A stretch of 64,000 nucleotides of DNA from Mycobacterium bohemicum DSM 44277. GTDB taxonomy: Bacteria; Actinomycetota; Actinomycetes; Mycobacteriales; Mycobacteriaceae. Positions 48,868 to 57,489 of the stretch are shown here, piece after piece. Below the pieces are notes generated by a model. That model was not told where the DNA came from and searched no databases. It was given only the letters and a program-made list of their open reading frames with translations. Each line of letters begins with the position of its first letter. The stretch's first letter is position 1. A program made the position numbers and the translations under genes. Where the stretch lies: assembly GCF_001053185.1 (NCBI RefSeq), contig NZ_CSTD01000003.1, positions 404,335 to 468,334 of the forward strand, in the 5' to 3' direction.

Positions 48868-49722
48868 GTGAAGCGTAGTGCGCCGCCGAGGCGCCTGCGC
48901 GTGGTGACGGCCAGCACCCTCGGCGAGGAGCGCTACGTCACCGCGGGCGGGCAGCGGATCCGGGTGAACGTGCGCACCGGAACGGGCGTGCCGCTGGTGC
49001 TCTGCAACGGCATCGGGGCCAGCCTGGAGGTGCTCGATCCGCTGGTCGAGCGGCTCACGTGCACGGTGGTGAGGTTCGACGTGCCCGGGACGGGGGGCTC
49101 GCCCACCTCGCCTCTGCCGTACGGGTTTCCGTACCTCGCGTGGGTCCTGGGCCGGGTCCTGTCGAAGCTCGGCCTTGGCGTGGTCGACGTCCTCGGCCTC
49201 TCCTGGGGCGGGGCGCTGGCCCAGCAGTTCGCCTTCCAGAACCCGCGCCGCTGCCGGCGCATGGTGCTGGTGGCGACCGGCACGGGCGTGCTGATGGTGC
49301 CCGCCCCTCCGCGGGTGCTGTCGAAGATGATCACCCCGCGCCGGTTTTCGGATCCCGACTACGCCGCGGCCATCGCCGGTGAGCTCTACGGCGGTACCGT
49401 GCGCGCCCACGGCGAGGACGTGGCCCGGCTGTTCGTGCGGCAGCTGCACGCCGGGTCGAAGCTCGGATATGTGCACCAACTGCTCGCGGGCTCGGTCTGG
49501 ACCAGCCTGTTCGCCCTGCCTGCCGTGCGGCAGGAGACGCTGATCGTGGCGGGCACCGACGACCCGATCATCCCGGTGGTCAACGCGCACATCCTCAACA
49601 CGCTGCTGCCGCACTCCGTGCTGCACCTGCACCCGGGCGGGCACATCGACATCGTGCACAACGCGACCGAACTCGCGCCCGTCATCGAGGAGTTCCTGGC
49701 CGAGCCGGGCGAGCGGGCCTAG
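48868..49722 (+). CDS. phaZ: Intracellular poly(3-hydroxyalkanoate) depolymerase
   Basis: 284 residues of the medium-chain-length PHA depolymerase family. GxSxG nucleophile LSWGG, oxyanion region LVLCNGIGASLEVLDPLVE, catalytic Asp (VAGTDDPIIPV) and His (HLHPGGHIDI). It mobilises the polymer made by the upstream synthase. The GTG start abuts the phaC stop (TGA-GTG), so they are coupled. Together with the ligase and the PucR regulator it forms a complete make-and-break PHA cassette. Confidence 0.9.
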   Translation: MKRSAPPRRLRVVTASTLGEERYVTAGGQRIRVNVRTGTGVPLVLCNGIGASLEVLDPLVERLTCTVVRFDVPGTGGSPTSPLPYGFPYLAWVLGRVLSKLGLGVVDVLGLSWGGALAQQFAFQNPRRCRRMVLVATGTGVLMVPAPPRVLSKMITPRRFSDPDYAAAIAGELYGGTVRAHGEDVARLFVRQLHAGSKLGYVHQLLAGSVWTSLFALPAVRQETLIVAGTDDPIIPVVNAHILNTLLPHSVLHLHPGGHIDIVHNATELAPVIEEFLAEPGERA

Positions 49723-49734
49723 CGGCGGGCCCGG

Positions 49735-50583
49735 CTAGGGACCGCTGTAACCCGGCGGGTTCACGCCGTCGACCCAGAAGTCGACGCCGAGCTGCGACCC
49801 CGGCACGCAGTTGTACACCGAGAGGTCGGAGACGCCGGATTCCAGCAGCACGTCCTCGCAGAGCAGCATGTTGCCGGTGTACTCGCGGGCGGGCTTGTTG
49901 AGGATGACGTAGGCCGCGTCGGAGTAGACCTCGGGCCTGCGGGCGCGTCCCATCGCCTCGTCGCCGCCGAGCAGGTTCTGCACCGCGGCGGTGGCCACCA
50001 GGGTGCGGGGCCACAGCGTGTTCGAGGCGATTCCCTCGGAACGCATCTCCTCGGCGATGCCCAGCGCGCACAGGGTCATGCCGAACTTGGCCATCATGTA
50101 GGCCGTCGGCTTCAGCCACTTGCTTTCCAGCAGGATCGGCGGCGACAGCGTCAGGATGTGCGGGTTCTCCCGGCCCTTGAGGTGCGGGATGCACGCCTGG
50201 GAGACGGCGTAGGTGCCGCGCACCTGGATGCCGTTCATCAGGTCGAAGCGCTTCATCGGCACCTCGGTGATCGACCCCAGGTTGATCGCCGACGCGTTGT
50301 TGACGCAGATGTCGATGCCGCCGAACTGCTCGACGGTCTTGGCCACGGCGGACTCGACCGAGTCCGGGTCGCGGACGTCCCCGACGATCGGCAGGGCCTG
50401 CCCGCCCGCCTCCTCGAGCTCCTTGGCGGCGGTGTAGACGGTGCCCGGAAGCTTGGGGTGCGGCTCGGCGGTCTTGGCGATCAGGGCGACGTTGGCACCG
50501 TCCTGAGCGGCGCGTTTGGCGATCGCCAGGCCGATGCCGCGACTGGCGCCGGAGATGAACATGGTCTTGCCTGATAGGGACAT
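49735..50583 (-). CDS. Short-chain dehydrogenase/reductase (Rv3224-like, HSDL2 type)
   Basis: 282 residues. NAD(P) motif GASRGIGLAIA, an insert AEPHPKLPGTVY typical of the HSDL2-like group, NNASAINL, active Ser in TLSPP and YMMAK Tyr-Lys. The C-terminal part with LLCEDVLLESGVSDLS...VDFWVDG is specific to this subgroup. Its substrate is unknown, probably a lipid. It diverges from sigH as Rv3224 does. Confidence 0.9.
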   Translation of the reverse strand: MSLSGKTMFISGASRGIGLAIAKRAAQDGANVALIAKTAEPHPKLPGTVYTAAKELEEAGGQALPIVGDVRDPDSVESAVAKTVEQFGGIDICVNNASAINLGSITEVPMKRFDLMNGIQVRGTYAVSQACIPHLKGRENPHILTLSPPILLESKWLKPTAYMMAKFGMTLCALGIAEEMRSEGIASNTLWPRTLVATAAVQNLLGGDEAMGRARRPEVYSDAAYVILNKPAREYTGNMLLCEDVLLESGVSDLSVYNCVPGSQLGVDFWVDGVNPPGYSGP

Positions 50584-50627
50584 GGCGACACACTAACGCC
50601 CGCCCCGCCGGCCGCCGGATGATCCCC

Positions 50628-50655
50628 GGGAAATAGCCCGGAGGATAACGCTGTT
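50628..50655 (+). promoter_or_regulatory. Probable SigH-type promoter of sigH
   Basis: GGGAAATA at 50628-50635 and GTT at 50653-50655, 17 bp apart, fit the GGAA...GTT pattern used by SigH/SigE-type ECF factors. It lies in the divergent region before sigH, about 215 bp upstream of its start, consistent with autoregulation known in M. tuberculosis. Confidence 0.5.
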
Positions 50656-50868
50656 AATCAAGTCGGTTCTTATGCGGTGTGGCTGCACACCCGGACAGAA
50701 GTTGTCGGGGGCAGCCTCTAGATTGGGAGGAGCGGTCGGGTGTCAACGGCGACGAGCCTTTTGGACAGGCCAAGGGGCACCGAGCGGTTGGCGTGCCTGC
50801 TCGCGAGTCCGGCGGCGCTCGCGCCGCTCCCCGGCGACACCGCAGCAGAAGGGACCGGGTTAATCGAC

Positions 50869-51513
50869 ATGGCCGATACCGACGGCGCCACGGAATCCGG
50901 GGTGCCCGACCCCGAGCGGGAGACCGACGCGGAACTGACGGCGCGCTTCGAGCGCGACGCGATTCCCCTGTTGGACCAGCTTTACGGCGGCGCCCTGCGC
51001 ATGACGCGCAACCCCGCCGACGCCGAGGACCTGCTGCAGGAGACGATGGTCAAGGCCTATGCCGGCTTCCGCTCGTTCCGGGCCGGCACCAATCTCAAGG
51101 CGTGGCTGTACCGCATCCTGACCAACACCTACATCAACAGCTACCGCAAGCGGCAGCGTCAGCCGTCGGAGTACCCGACCGAGGAGATCACCGACTGGCA
51201 GCTGGCGGCCAACGCCGAGCATTCGTCCACCGGGCTGCGCTCGGCCGAGGTCGAGGCGCTCGAGGCGATGCCGGACACGGAGATCAAGGAAGCGCTGCAG
51301 GCGCTGCCGGAGGAATTCCGGATGGCCGTGTACTACGCCGATGTCGAGGGCTTCCCGTATAAAGAGATCGCCGAGATCATGGACACGCCGATCGGGACGG
51401 TAATGTCTCGGCTGCACCGCGGCCGGCGTCAGCTGCGGGGCCTCCTGGCCGACGTGGCCAAGGAGCGGGGCTTCAACCGCGGGCAGCAGGCGCACGAGGA
51501 GGTGTCGTCGTGA
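50869..51513 (+). CDS. sigH: ECF sigma factor SigH
   Basis: 214 residues. Region 2 ([63 protein letters not shown]) and region 4 ([45 protein letters not shown]). It controls the oxidative and heat stress response including thioredoxin genes and further sigma factors. ATG 50869 gives [11 protein letters not shown]; the open frame upstream to 50740 is not conserved. Coupled to rshA by a GTGA overlap. Confidence 0.96.
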   Translation: MADTDGATESGVPDPERETDAELTARFERDAIPLLDQLYGGALRMTRNPADAEDLLQETMVKAYAGFRSFRAGTNLKAWLYRILTNTYINSYRKRQRQPSEYPTEEITDWQLAANAEHSSTGLRSAEVEALEAMPDTEIKEALQALPEEFRMAVYYADVEGFPYKEIAEIMDTPIGTVMSRLHRGRRQLRGLLADVAKERGFNRGQQAHEEVSS

Positions 51514-51815
51514 GCGAGTCTCCCGGCAGCACCGACCCGCGCCCCGCCGACGACAGCCACACCCACGGCGTGAGCTGCGCCCAGGTGATCGCCGAGGTAT
51601 GGACCCTGCTCGACGGCGAATGCACGCCGCAGGCCCGCGAGCAGTTGCTCGCCCACCTCGAGCTGTGCCCCGGCTGCTTCGAGCATTTCGGCCTGGAAAA
51701 GCGGATCAAGGGTTTGCTCGCGACGAAATGTCAGAGCGAGAAGGCCCCCGAGGGCCTCAAGGAGCGCCTCCGCCTGGAGATCCGGCGGACCACCATCATC
51801 CGGGGCGGGCAGTAG
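51510..51815 (+). CDS. rshA: Anti-sigma factor RshA (zinc-associated)
   Basis: 101 residues with the ZAS motif HLELCPGC (H-x3-C-x2-C). It binds SigH under reducing conditions and releases it when the cysteines are oxidised. GTG start overlaps the sigH stop. The C-terminal helix [21 protein letters not shown] is conserved in mycobacterial RshA. Confidence 0.95.
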   Translation: MSESPGSTDPRPADDSHTHGVSCAQVIAEVWTLLDGECTPQAREQLLAHLELCPGCFEHFGLEKRIKGLLATKCQSEKAPEGLKERLRLEIRRTTIIRGGQ

Positions 51816-51818
51816 CCG

Positions 51819-51893
51819 CTAAGCGTTGGGTCGCTTGCCGTGGTTGGCTTTGCTGTGCTTGCGGTCGCGCTTCTTCCGGCCACGCTTGGCCAT
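51819..51893 (-). CDS. 50S ribosomal protein bL37 (24 residues)
   Basis: The minus strand between rshA and the TB7.3 gene reads MAKRGRKKRDRKHSKANH followed by GKRPNA and TAG. That is the very basic actinobacterial ribosomal protein bL37 described from mycobacterial 50S structures. A GGAGG site lies 7 bp before the ATG. The product is too short for automatic gene callers. It is convergent with rshA, with stop codons only 3 bp apart. Confidence 0.92.
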   Translation of the reverse strand: MAKRGRKKRDRKHSKANHGKRPNA

Positions 51894-52087
51894 CGTCAAA
51901 CCTCCGGGAAATCGAACGTCACACGGGGCGCTGTGCCCACATCTTGACGCCCAGTCTCTCACGCGGAGGGCGGCGGGCTTCACACGCCCGCGCGCCGCGC
52001 ACCGCGGCGGCCCTGTGGTTCGATATACATGAGCTTGCCAAATCAGCTACCCAGCCTGCGCGAATGCCAACAACGAGCGGAGTGAAG

Positions 52088-52303
52088 ATGGCCGAGGATG
52101 TTCGAGCGGAGATCGTCGCCAGCGTGCTCGAAGTCGTTGTCAGCGAGGGCGACCAGATCGGCAAGGGCGACGTCGTGGTGCTGCTGGAGTCGATGAAGAT
52201 GGAGATCCCCGTGCTCGCCGAGGTCGACGGCACCGTCAGCCAGGTCAGCGTGTCCGTCGGTGACGTCATCCAGGCCGGCGACCTCATCGCCGTCATCAGC
52301 TAG
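52088..52303 (+). CDS. Biotinylated protein TB7.3 (Rv3221c-like)
   Basis: 71 residues forming one biotinyl domain; the target lysine is K37 in ESMKMEI. It behaves as a stand-alone biotin carboxyl carrier protein that could serve an acyl-CoA carboxylase. ATG 52088 with GGAGTGAAG ahead. 23 bp before pdtaS. Confidence 0.93.
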   Translation: MAEDVRAEIVASVLEVVVSEGDQIGKGDVVVLLESMKMEIPVLAEVDGTVSQVSVSVGDVIQAGDLIAVIS

Positions 52304-52326
52304 GACCCCGCTCGGGGGATCAAGAC

Positions 52327-53823
52327 ATGTCCACTCTCGGTGATCTGCTCGCCGAACACACGATGCTGCCGGGCAACGCGGTGGACCACCTGCACGCCGT
52401 GGTGGGGGAGTGGCAACTGCTGGCCGACCTGTCATTCGCCGACTACCTGATGTGGGTCCGCCGCGACGACGGCGCGCTGGTGTGCGTGGCGCAGTGCCGG
52501 CCGACCACCGCGCCCACCGTCCTGCAGACCGACGCGGTGGGCAGCGTGGTCGCCGCCGGCCGGTTGCCGCTCGTCGCCGAGATCTTCGGTGGCGCCGGGC
52601 CGAACGGCGATGGCTCGCAGGAACATTCTTGGCCGCTGCCCGGCCACCATGTCGAGGCCTCGCCGGTTCGCTACGGCGACCGAGTGGTGGCCGTGCTCAC
52701 CCGGCACCAAACCGCCCTGGCGGCCGACCACATGTCCAGCCATCTCGAGACCGCGTACCGCAACTGCGCCGCGGACCTGGTGCTCATGCTGGCCGAAGGC
52801 ACCTTCCCCGACGTGCGCGACGTCGCCATGTCGCGGTCCACCCCGCGGGTGGGCGACGGCTTCATCCGGCTGGACGTCAACGGCGACGTCGCCTACGCGA
52901 GCCCGAACGCCCTGTCGGCGTATCACCGGATGGGGCTGTCCAGCGAGCTGGAGGGCCGCAACCTGATCAAGGTGACGCGCCCGCTGATCTCCGACCCGTT
53001 CGAGGCCCAGGAGCTGGCGGAACATGTGCTCGACCTGCTGGCCGGCGGCAAGAGCGTGCGGATGGAGGTCGACGCCGGCGGCGCCACGGTGCTGCTGCGC
53101 ACGCTGCCGCTGGTGGTGCACGGCGCCCCCGCGGGCGCGGCGGTGCTGATCCGCGACGTCACCGAGGTCAAGCGCCGCGACCGCGCGCTGATCTCCAAGG
53201 ACGCGACCATCCGGGAGATCCATCATCGGGTCAAGAACAACCTGCAGACCGTCGCGGCGCTGCTGCGCCTGCAGGCCCGACGCACGGTCAACGTCGAGGG
53301 CCGCGAGGCGCTCATCGAGTCGGTGCGCCGGGTGTCGTCGATCGCACTGGTCCACGACGCCCTGTCGATGTCGGTGGACGAGCAGGTCAACCTCGACGAG
53401 GTGATCGACCGCATCCTGCCGATCATGAACGATGTGGCGTCGGTGGACCGGCCCATCCGGATCAACCGCGTCGGCGACCTGGGGGTGCTGGACTCCGACC
53501 GCGCGACGGCCCTGATCATGGTGATCACCGAGCTGGTCCAGAACGCGATCGAGCACGCGTTCGACCCGGGGGCGCCGGAGGGGTCGGTGACGATTCGCGC
53601 CGAGCGCTCGGCGCGGTGGCTCGACGTGGTGGTCCACGACGACGGCCGCGGACTGCCCGAAGGGTTCAGCCTGGAAAAGTCCGACAGCCTGGGCCTGCAG
53701 ATCGTGCGGACCCTGGTGTCGGCCGAACTGGACGGCACGCTGGGCATGCGGCAGGCGCCGGGGCGCGGCACCGACGTGGTGCTGCGGGTCCCGATCGGCC
53801 GGCGGGCGCGGCTGGTGATCTAA
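52327..53823 (+). CDS. pdtaS: Cytosolic sensor histidine kinase PdtaS
   Basis: 498 residues. N-terminal GAF domain, PAS domain (about 175-290) and HisKA_2/HWE-type kinase with phospho-accepting His299/His300 in EIHHRVKNNLQT and HATPase boxes (ELVQNAIEHAFD, DDGRGL, SLGLQIV). It phosphorylates the RNA-binding antiterminator PdtaR and responds to c-di-GMP and metals in M. tuberculosis. Followed by a strong terminator. Confidence 0.95.
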   Translation: MSTLGDLLAEHTMLPGNAVDHLHAVVGEWQLLADLSFADYLMWVRRDDGALVCVAQCRPTTAPTVLQTDAVGSVVAAGRLPLVAEIFGGAGPNGDGSQEHSWPLPGHHVEASPVRYGDRVVAVLTRHQTALAADHMSSHLETAYRNCAADLVLMLAEGTFPDVRDVAMSRSTPRVGDGFIRLDVNGDVAYASPNALSAYHRMGLSSELEGRNLIKVTRPLISDPFEAQELAEHVLDLLAGGKSVRMEVDAGGATVLLRTLPLVVHGAPAGAAVLIRDVTEVKRRDRALISKDATIREIHHRVKNNLQTVAALLRLQARRTVNVEGREALIESVRRVSSIALVHDALSMSVDEQVNLDEVIDRILPIMNDVASVDRPIRINRVGDLGVLDSDRATALIMVITELVQNAIEHAFDPGAPEGSVTIRAERSARWLDVVVHDDGRGLPEGFSLEKSDSLGLQIVRTLVSAELDGTLGMRQAPGRGTDVVLRVPIGRRARLVI

Positions 53824-53835
53824 CGGCTGCACACA

Positions 53836-53871
53836 ACAGTGCGGCCCCGACGTTCGTCGGGGCCGCACTGT
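53836..53871. terminator. Perfect bidirectional hairpin between pdtaS and whiB1
   Basis: Arms ACAGTGCGGCCCCGAC (53836-53851) and GTCGGGGCCGCACTGT (53856-53871) are perfect complements with a GTTC loop. Placed 13 bp after the pdtaS stop and 16 bp after the whiB1 stop on the other strand, it can end transcription from both sides. Confidence 0.85.
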
Positions 53872-53886
53872 GTGCTGATTGACTGG

Positions 53887-54141
53887 TCAGACCGCGCTGC
53901 GGGCCTTCGTCCGGGCATTGCGGCGCTTGAGCGCGCGCCGCTCGTCTTCGCTCATGCCGCCCCAGACGCCCGAGTCCTGGCCGGTGTTCAGGGCCCACGA
54001 GAGGCAATCCGTGGTCACCGGGCACCGGTTGCAGACCAGTTTCGCGTCAGCGATCTGCGCAAGCGCCGGGCCGCTATTCCCTACCGGGAAGAACAGTTCC
54101 GGATCCTCGTCGCGACAGACCGCCTTGTGGCGCCAATCCAT
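53887..54141 (-). CDS. whiB1: WhiB1, NO-responsive iron-sulfur regulator
   Basis: 84 residues with four cluster cysteines at positions 9, 37, 40 and 46, the GVWGGMSEDERRAL turn and a basic DNA-binding tail (KRRNARTKAR). It carries a [4Fe-4S] cluster sensitive to nitric oxide and partners SigA. Essential in M. tuberculosis. The 270 bp upstream (54142-54413) hold its promoter with a CRP-like site. Confidence 0.96.
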   Translation of the reverse strand: MDWRHKAVCRDEDPELFFPVGNSGPALAQIADAKLVCNRCPVTTDCLSWALNTGQDSGVWGGMSEDERRALKRRNARTKARSAV

Positions 54142-54302
54142 AAGTTGTTACTCCTCACTGAGTGCGCAGCAAGGCGCACGGCCATTTTTCTTCGGCTGTT
54201 AACACGTGCACAAGAAAAGGGTCCGCACCCCTACATAAATTTCTGCATGCAACCTTTCGATCGTTTCACAGGCTCAACAGATGTCAATAGCGTGAGTTCG
54301 CT

Positions 54303-54318
54303 CGTGGGCTATCTCACT
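54303..54318 (-). promoter_or_regulatory. CRP-type site upstream of whiB1
   Basis: On the minus strand AGTGAGATAGCCCACG matches the Cmr/CRP consensus (GTGNNANNNNNCACA-like half sites) and equals, as I recall, the known CRP site in front of whiB1 of M. tuberculosis. It is 162 bp before the start codon. Confidence 0.65.
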
Positions 54319-54413
54319 TCAGGGATTTCTTAGTTGAGCCCTTACTCCGTTGTACTACACTCGCCCGCCACATTCCCAGATGAATTTATCGGCGGGCCCC
54401 GCCGCCGCGGGCG

Positions 54414-55388
54414 TTACCGCAGTTCACGCCGCGTTTTTGCGGGCGGCGCGACCACCGGCAGCGCGTCGGGGACCGCCCTGAACGTCATCGCCTGGCGCAG
54501 GCCGAGGTAGTCGCCGTCGAACTGGCTGGCGATGGGCGCCCCGGAGCAGGTCACCCGGGCGCACGCCGCGTCGTCGTCGCGGACGAGCGAACTGCCCTGC
54601 GGGTTCCCGCGCTTGGACAGGATCTGGCGCACCAACCGCAGGGTCGGGAGCACCTTCATGCTGGTGAGCGCGAACACGCCCAGGCCCGACTCGAAGGTGC
54701 AGCCGGGGTTGGGCCGCAGCGGCCGGTCGTTGCTGTAGGTCCAGGGGTTGGTGTTGGACACCCACACGAAGTGCACGCCCGGGATCGGCTCGCGGCCCGG
54801 CAGCTCCAGCGTCAGCCGCGGCTCGCGGCGGCGGAACGCCAACGTGGTGGGCACCGCCACCCGCCAATAGCGCAGCGCATTGACCTTCACACCCTTGTCG
54901 CGCTGGGCCTCCACCCCGGCCACCACCTCCGCGTCGACGCCCATGCCCGCGTTGAGCACGGCCCAGCGCTCGCCGCAGTCGATCAGGCCGATGCGGCGCC
55001 AGCTTTGGTGGCGGCGGTAGTCGTCGATCAGCTGGATCAGCTGGTTGGTGGCCGCGGCCGGGTCGGTGGAGACCCCCAGCGAACGCGCCAGCACGTTGGC
55101 CGAGCCGCCGGGCAACACCCCGATCGCCGGGACGTGCGCCGGCCGGGGCGCCCCGGGGTTGCCGAGCATGCCGTTGACCACGCTGCTCACCGTGCCGTCG
55201 CCGCCGTGCACGATGACCAGGTCGACCTTGTCCTCCACGGCGGCCTGCGCGATCTCGGCGCCGTGACCGCGATGGGTGGTGTGCTCGACCGTCAGTTGCA
55301 GCCGGCTCTTGAGCGCGTGCGCCAACAGGTCCCGGGCGGCCGGGGTCGTGGAGGTGGCGGTCGGATTCACGATCAGCACGGCGCGCAT
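54414..55388 (-). CDS. Diacylglycerol/lipid kinase family protein (Rv3218-like)
   Basis: 324 residues. The DAGK catalytic domain has the GGDGT nucleotide motif (VHGGDGTVSSVVNGM) and GVLPGGSANVLARSLG. The C-terminal domain continues with FALTSMKVLPTLRLVRQIL. It probably phosphorylates a lipid such as diacylglycerol. ATG 55388; it diverges from the Rv3217c-like gene. Confidence 0.9.
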   Translation of the reverse strand: MRAVLIVNPTATSTTPAARDLLAHALKSRLQLTVEHTTHRGHGAEIAQAAVEDKVDLVIVHGGDGTVSSVVNGMLGNPGAPRPAHVPAIGVLPGGSANVLARSLGVSTDPAAATNQLIQLIDDYRRHQSWRRIGLIDCGERWAVLNAGMGVDAEVVAGVEAQRDKGVKVNALRYWRVAVPTTLAFRRREPRLTLELPGREPIPGVHFVWVSNTNPWTYSNDRPLRPNPGCTFESGLGVFALTSMKVLPTLRLVRQILSKRGNPQGSSLVRDDDAACARVTCSGAPIASQFDGDYLGLRQAMTFRAVPDALPVVAPPAKTRRELR

Positions 55389-55466
55389 GAGCCACGAGCT
55401 TATGCGCGCCGGCTATGGGGCCCCTAAGCCCCCGCTGTGCCGCCGGGCCCCGGCTACGCTGACGCT

Positions 55467-55919
55467 GTGACGCTGCCCCGCAAGCCCGCGGCGCCCGCCC
55501 CGGTGCGCGCCGCGGGCCTGATCGTCGCCGTACAGGGGGCGGCCGCCCTGGTCGTTGCGGGGGTCCTGCTGGTGCGGGGACTGGCGGGCGCCGACCAGCG
55601 GGTGGTCAACGGTCTTGGCACCGCGGTCCTGTTCGTGCTGGTCGGCGCCGTGGTGCTGGCGGCCGGGCGCGCGCTGACCGCCGGAAAGCGCTGGGGCCGC
55701 GGCCTGGCGGTGATCACCCAGCTGTTGTTGCTGCCGGTCGCGTGGTACCTGGTGCGGGGCTCGCAGCAGGCCGCGGCGGGGATCGCGGCGGGCGTCGTGG
55801 CGGTGGCGGTGCTGGTCCTGCTCTTCACTCCGGCGGCCGTGCGCTGGGCGGCCGGCGGCGATCAGGACGGCCCCGGCGGCCCCGCCAGGGCGGCCAACCG
55901 GTCGCCGGAGAGCCGATAG
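55467..55919 (+). CDS. Small integral membrane protein (Rv3217c-like)
   Basis: 150 residues with four hydrophobic helices (GLIVAVQGAAALVVAGVLLV, TAVLFVLVGAVVLAAG, LAVITQLLLLPVAWYLV, IAAGVVAVAVLVLLF). No known domain. GTG 55467 gives MTLPRKPAAPAP. Its 3' end overlaps the convergent GNAT gene by 58 bp. Confidence 0.8.
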   Translation: MTLPRKPAAPAPVRAAGLIVAVQGAAALVVAGVLLVRGLAGADQRVVNGLGTAVLFVLVGAVVLAAGRALTAGKRWGRGLAVITQLLLLPVAWYLVRGSQQAAAGIAAGVVAVAVLVLLFTPAAVRWAAGGDQDGPGGPARAANRSPESR

Positions 55920-56353
55920 GTCGTCCACTCGCGCTGGGGCTGCCCGCCGATCCCGTCGTAGAGCGCGATGGCGTCGGCGTTCCAGTTGAGCGCCGCCCAC
56001 GACAAGCGGGTGTAGCCCCTCGCGAGGCATTCGCCCGCCAGGGTCGCCAGCAGCGCGCGGGCCACGCCGCGGCGGCGAAACGCCGGCCGCACGAACAGGT
56101 CCTCGAGGTGGATGCCGCCGACGCCGTCCCAGGTGGAGAAGGTGACGAACCACAGCGCCATCGCGGCGAGCTCGCCGCCGACGTCCGCGACGTGCGCGTG
56201 CGCCGTGGGCGGCTGAGCGAAAAGCGCGGTGTGGATCTGCGTTCCGGTGACGCTGCATTGATCGGCGGCCAATTCGAATTCGGCCAGCGCGTGGATCATC
56301 TCGGTGATGCCGGCGACGTCGTCCGGAATGGCCCGCCGGATTGCCGCGCTCAT
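55862..56353 (-). CDS. GNAT-family N-acetyltransferase (Rv3216-like)
   Basis: 163 residues with the GNAT core: IRRAIPDDVAGITEMIHALAEFE at the start, LEDLFVRPAFRRRGVARALLATLA (acetyl-CoA binding) and NADAIALYDGIGG. The family resembles diamine acetyltransferases. The ATG overlaps the entC stop (ATGA). It is intact here, while the split acetyltransferase of M. tuberculosis in this place is shorter, as I recall. Confidence 0.87.
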   Translation of the reverse strand: MSAAIRRAIPDDVAGITEMIHALAEFELAADQCSVTGTQIHTALFAQPPTAHAHVADVGGELAAMALWFVTFSTWDGVGGIHLEDLFVRPAFRRRGVARALLATLAGECLARGYTRLSWAALNWNADAIALYDGIGGQPQREWTTYRLSGDRLAALAGPPGPS

Positions 56354-57073
56354 TGCCCGACCCCCAGCGCGTTCAAAATGGTGGCGAATTTCGTTGTCGT
56401 TTCGGCCACTTCGTCGTCGGGGTCGGATTCGGCCACGATGCCGCCGCCGGCGCGCGCCAGGGCGGTGCGGCGATCCGCCGACAACTGGGCGCAGCGAATG
56501 GACACCACCCAGCGGCCGTCGCCGCCTGCGTCGCACCAGCCCACGGCGCCGGCGTAGAAACCGCGGTCGCCGTCCAGTTCGGCGATGAGCCTTTCGGCGG
56601 CGTCCGTCGGGACTCCGCCCACCGCCGGCGTGGGGTGCAGCGACAACGCCAAATCGATTGCGGTGGTGGATGTTTCGCGGAGCCGACCGGTGATGGGCGT
56701 GCACAGATGCCACACCGCCGCGGTGCGGCTCAATTCCGGCTCGTCCGCGATCGCCAGCTCGTGGCACAGCGGCTCCAACGCCTCGCGCATGCTCTCGATG
56801 ACCAGCCGGTGCTCGTGGCGGTCCTTGGCCGACGCGGCCAGCGCCTCGGCGTTGGCGGCGTCGGCCCCCGGGTCGGCGGCGCGCGGGGCGGAGCCGGCGA
56901 ACGGCCGGCACAGGACGCGATCGCCCGAGCGCGCGACCAGCAGTTCGGGACTGGCGCCCACCAGGGCGGCGCCCCGGTAGTCGCCCCCGGCGGCGGTGAG
57001 GTCGACGAGGTAGCCGTACGCCGCGGGGTCCGCGTCCACCAGCCGGCGCAGGACGGCGCGGCCATCCAGCGGG
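56350..57073 (-). pseudogene. entC: Isochorismate synthase, 3' two thirds
   Basis: About 240 C-terminal residues of a chorismate-utilising enzyme: AYGYLVDL, GASPELLVARSGDRVLCRPFAGSAPR, HEHRLVIESMREALEPLC, LHPTPAVGGVP, and FYAGAVGWCDAGGDGRWVVSIRCAQL with the Mg-binding acidic end. The first 130 residues are missing because the gene is joined, out of frame, to gpm2 at about 57070-57076. Only a GTG at 57039 could start translation. Menaquinone or siderophore isochorismate supply would need another copy. Confidence 0.83.
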
Positions 57074-57412
57074 GCTGCCGTGGGTCCAGATCAGCCAGTC
57101 GGGAACCGATTCCCGGATCTGCGGGGTGGTCTTGCCCTCGTAGGAACCGTAATCCCATTCGGCCAGCAGGGGCGACACCTCGTCCACGGCCAGCCCGGCC
57201 AGCTTTGCGGTGGTCAGCGCGCGGATTCGCGGGCTGCTCACCACCAGCGGGTCGGTGAGCCGCATCTCCCGCAGCACCCGGCCGGCGAGCTCCGCCTGGA
57301 CGCGGCCGGTGTCGGTCAGTTCCAGATCGGTGCGGCCGGTGTGCTGGCCGGATTTGGACCACGCTGTTTCGCCGTGGCGCAGCAGGACCAGCCGGTGATT
57401 GTGTAAGCCCAT
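57074..57412 (-). pseudogene. gpm2: Phosphoglycerate mutase-like acid phosphatase (gpm2), 5' half
   Basis: About 113 residues of the Rv3214-type histidine phosphatase: RHGETAWS with the catalytic His, TGRTDLELTDTGR, SSPRIRALTTAKLAGL, and EWDYGSYEGKTT. After THGSPAG the frame shifts into entC in another frame and runs on meaninglessly. The second catalytic His (SHGHF) is missing, so the enzyme is dead. Confidence 0.84.
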
Positions 57413-57489
57413 ATCGACCGATTCTGCCCGACGACATGCGGGCCCGTCGGCAGCAGCGCCCGGCGGGCGAACATGCCAGGATGGGAAGT

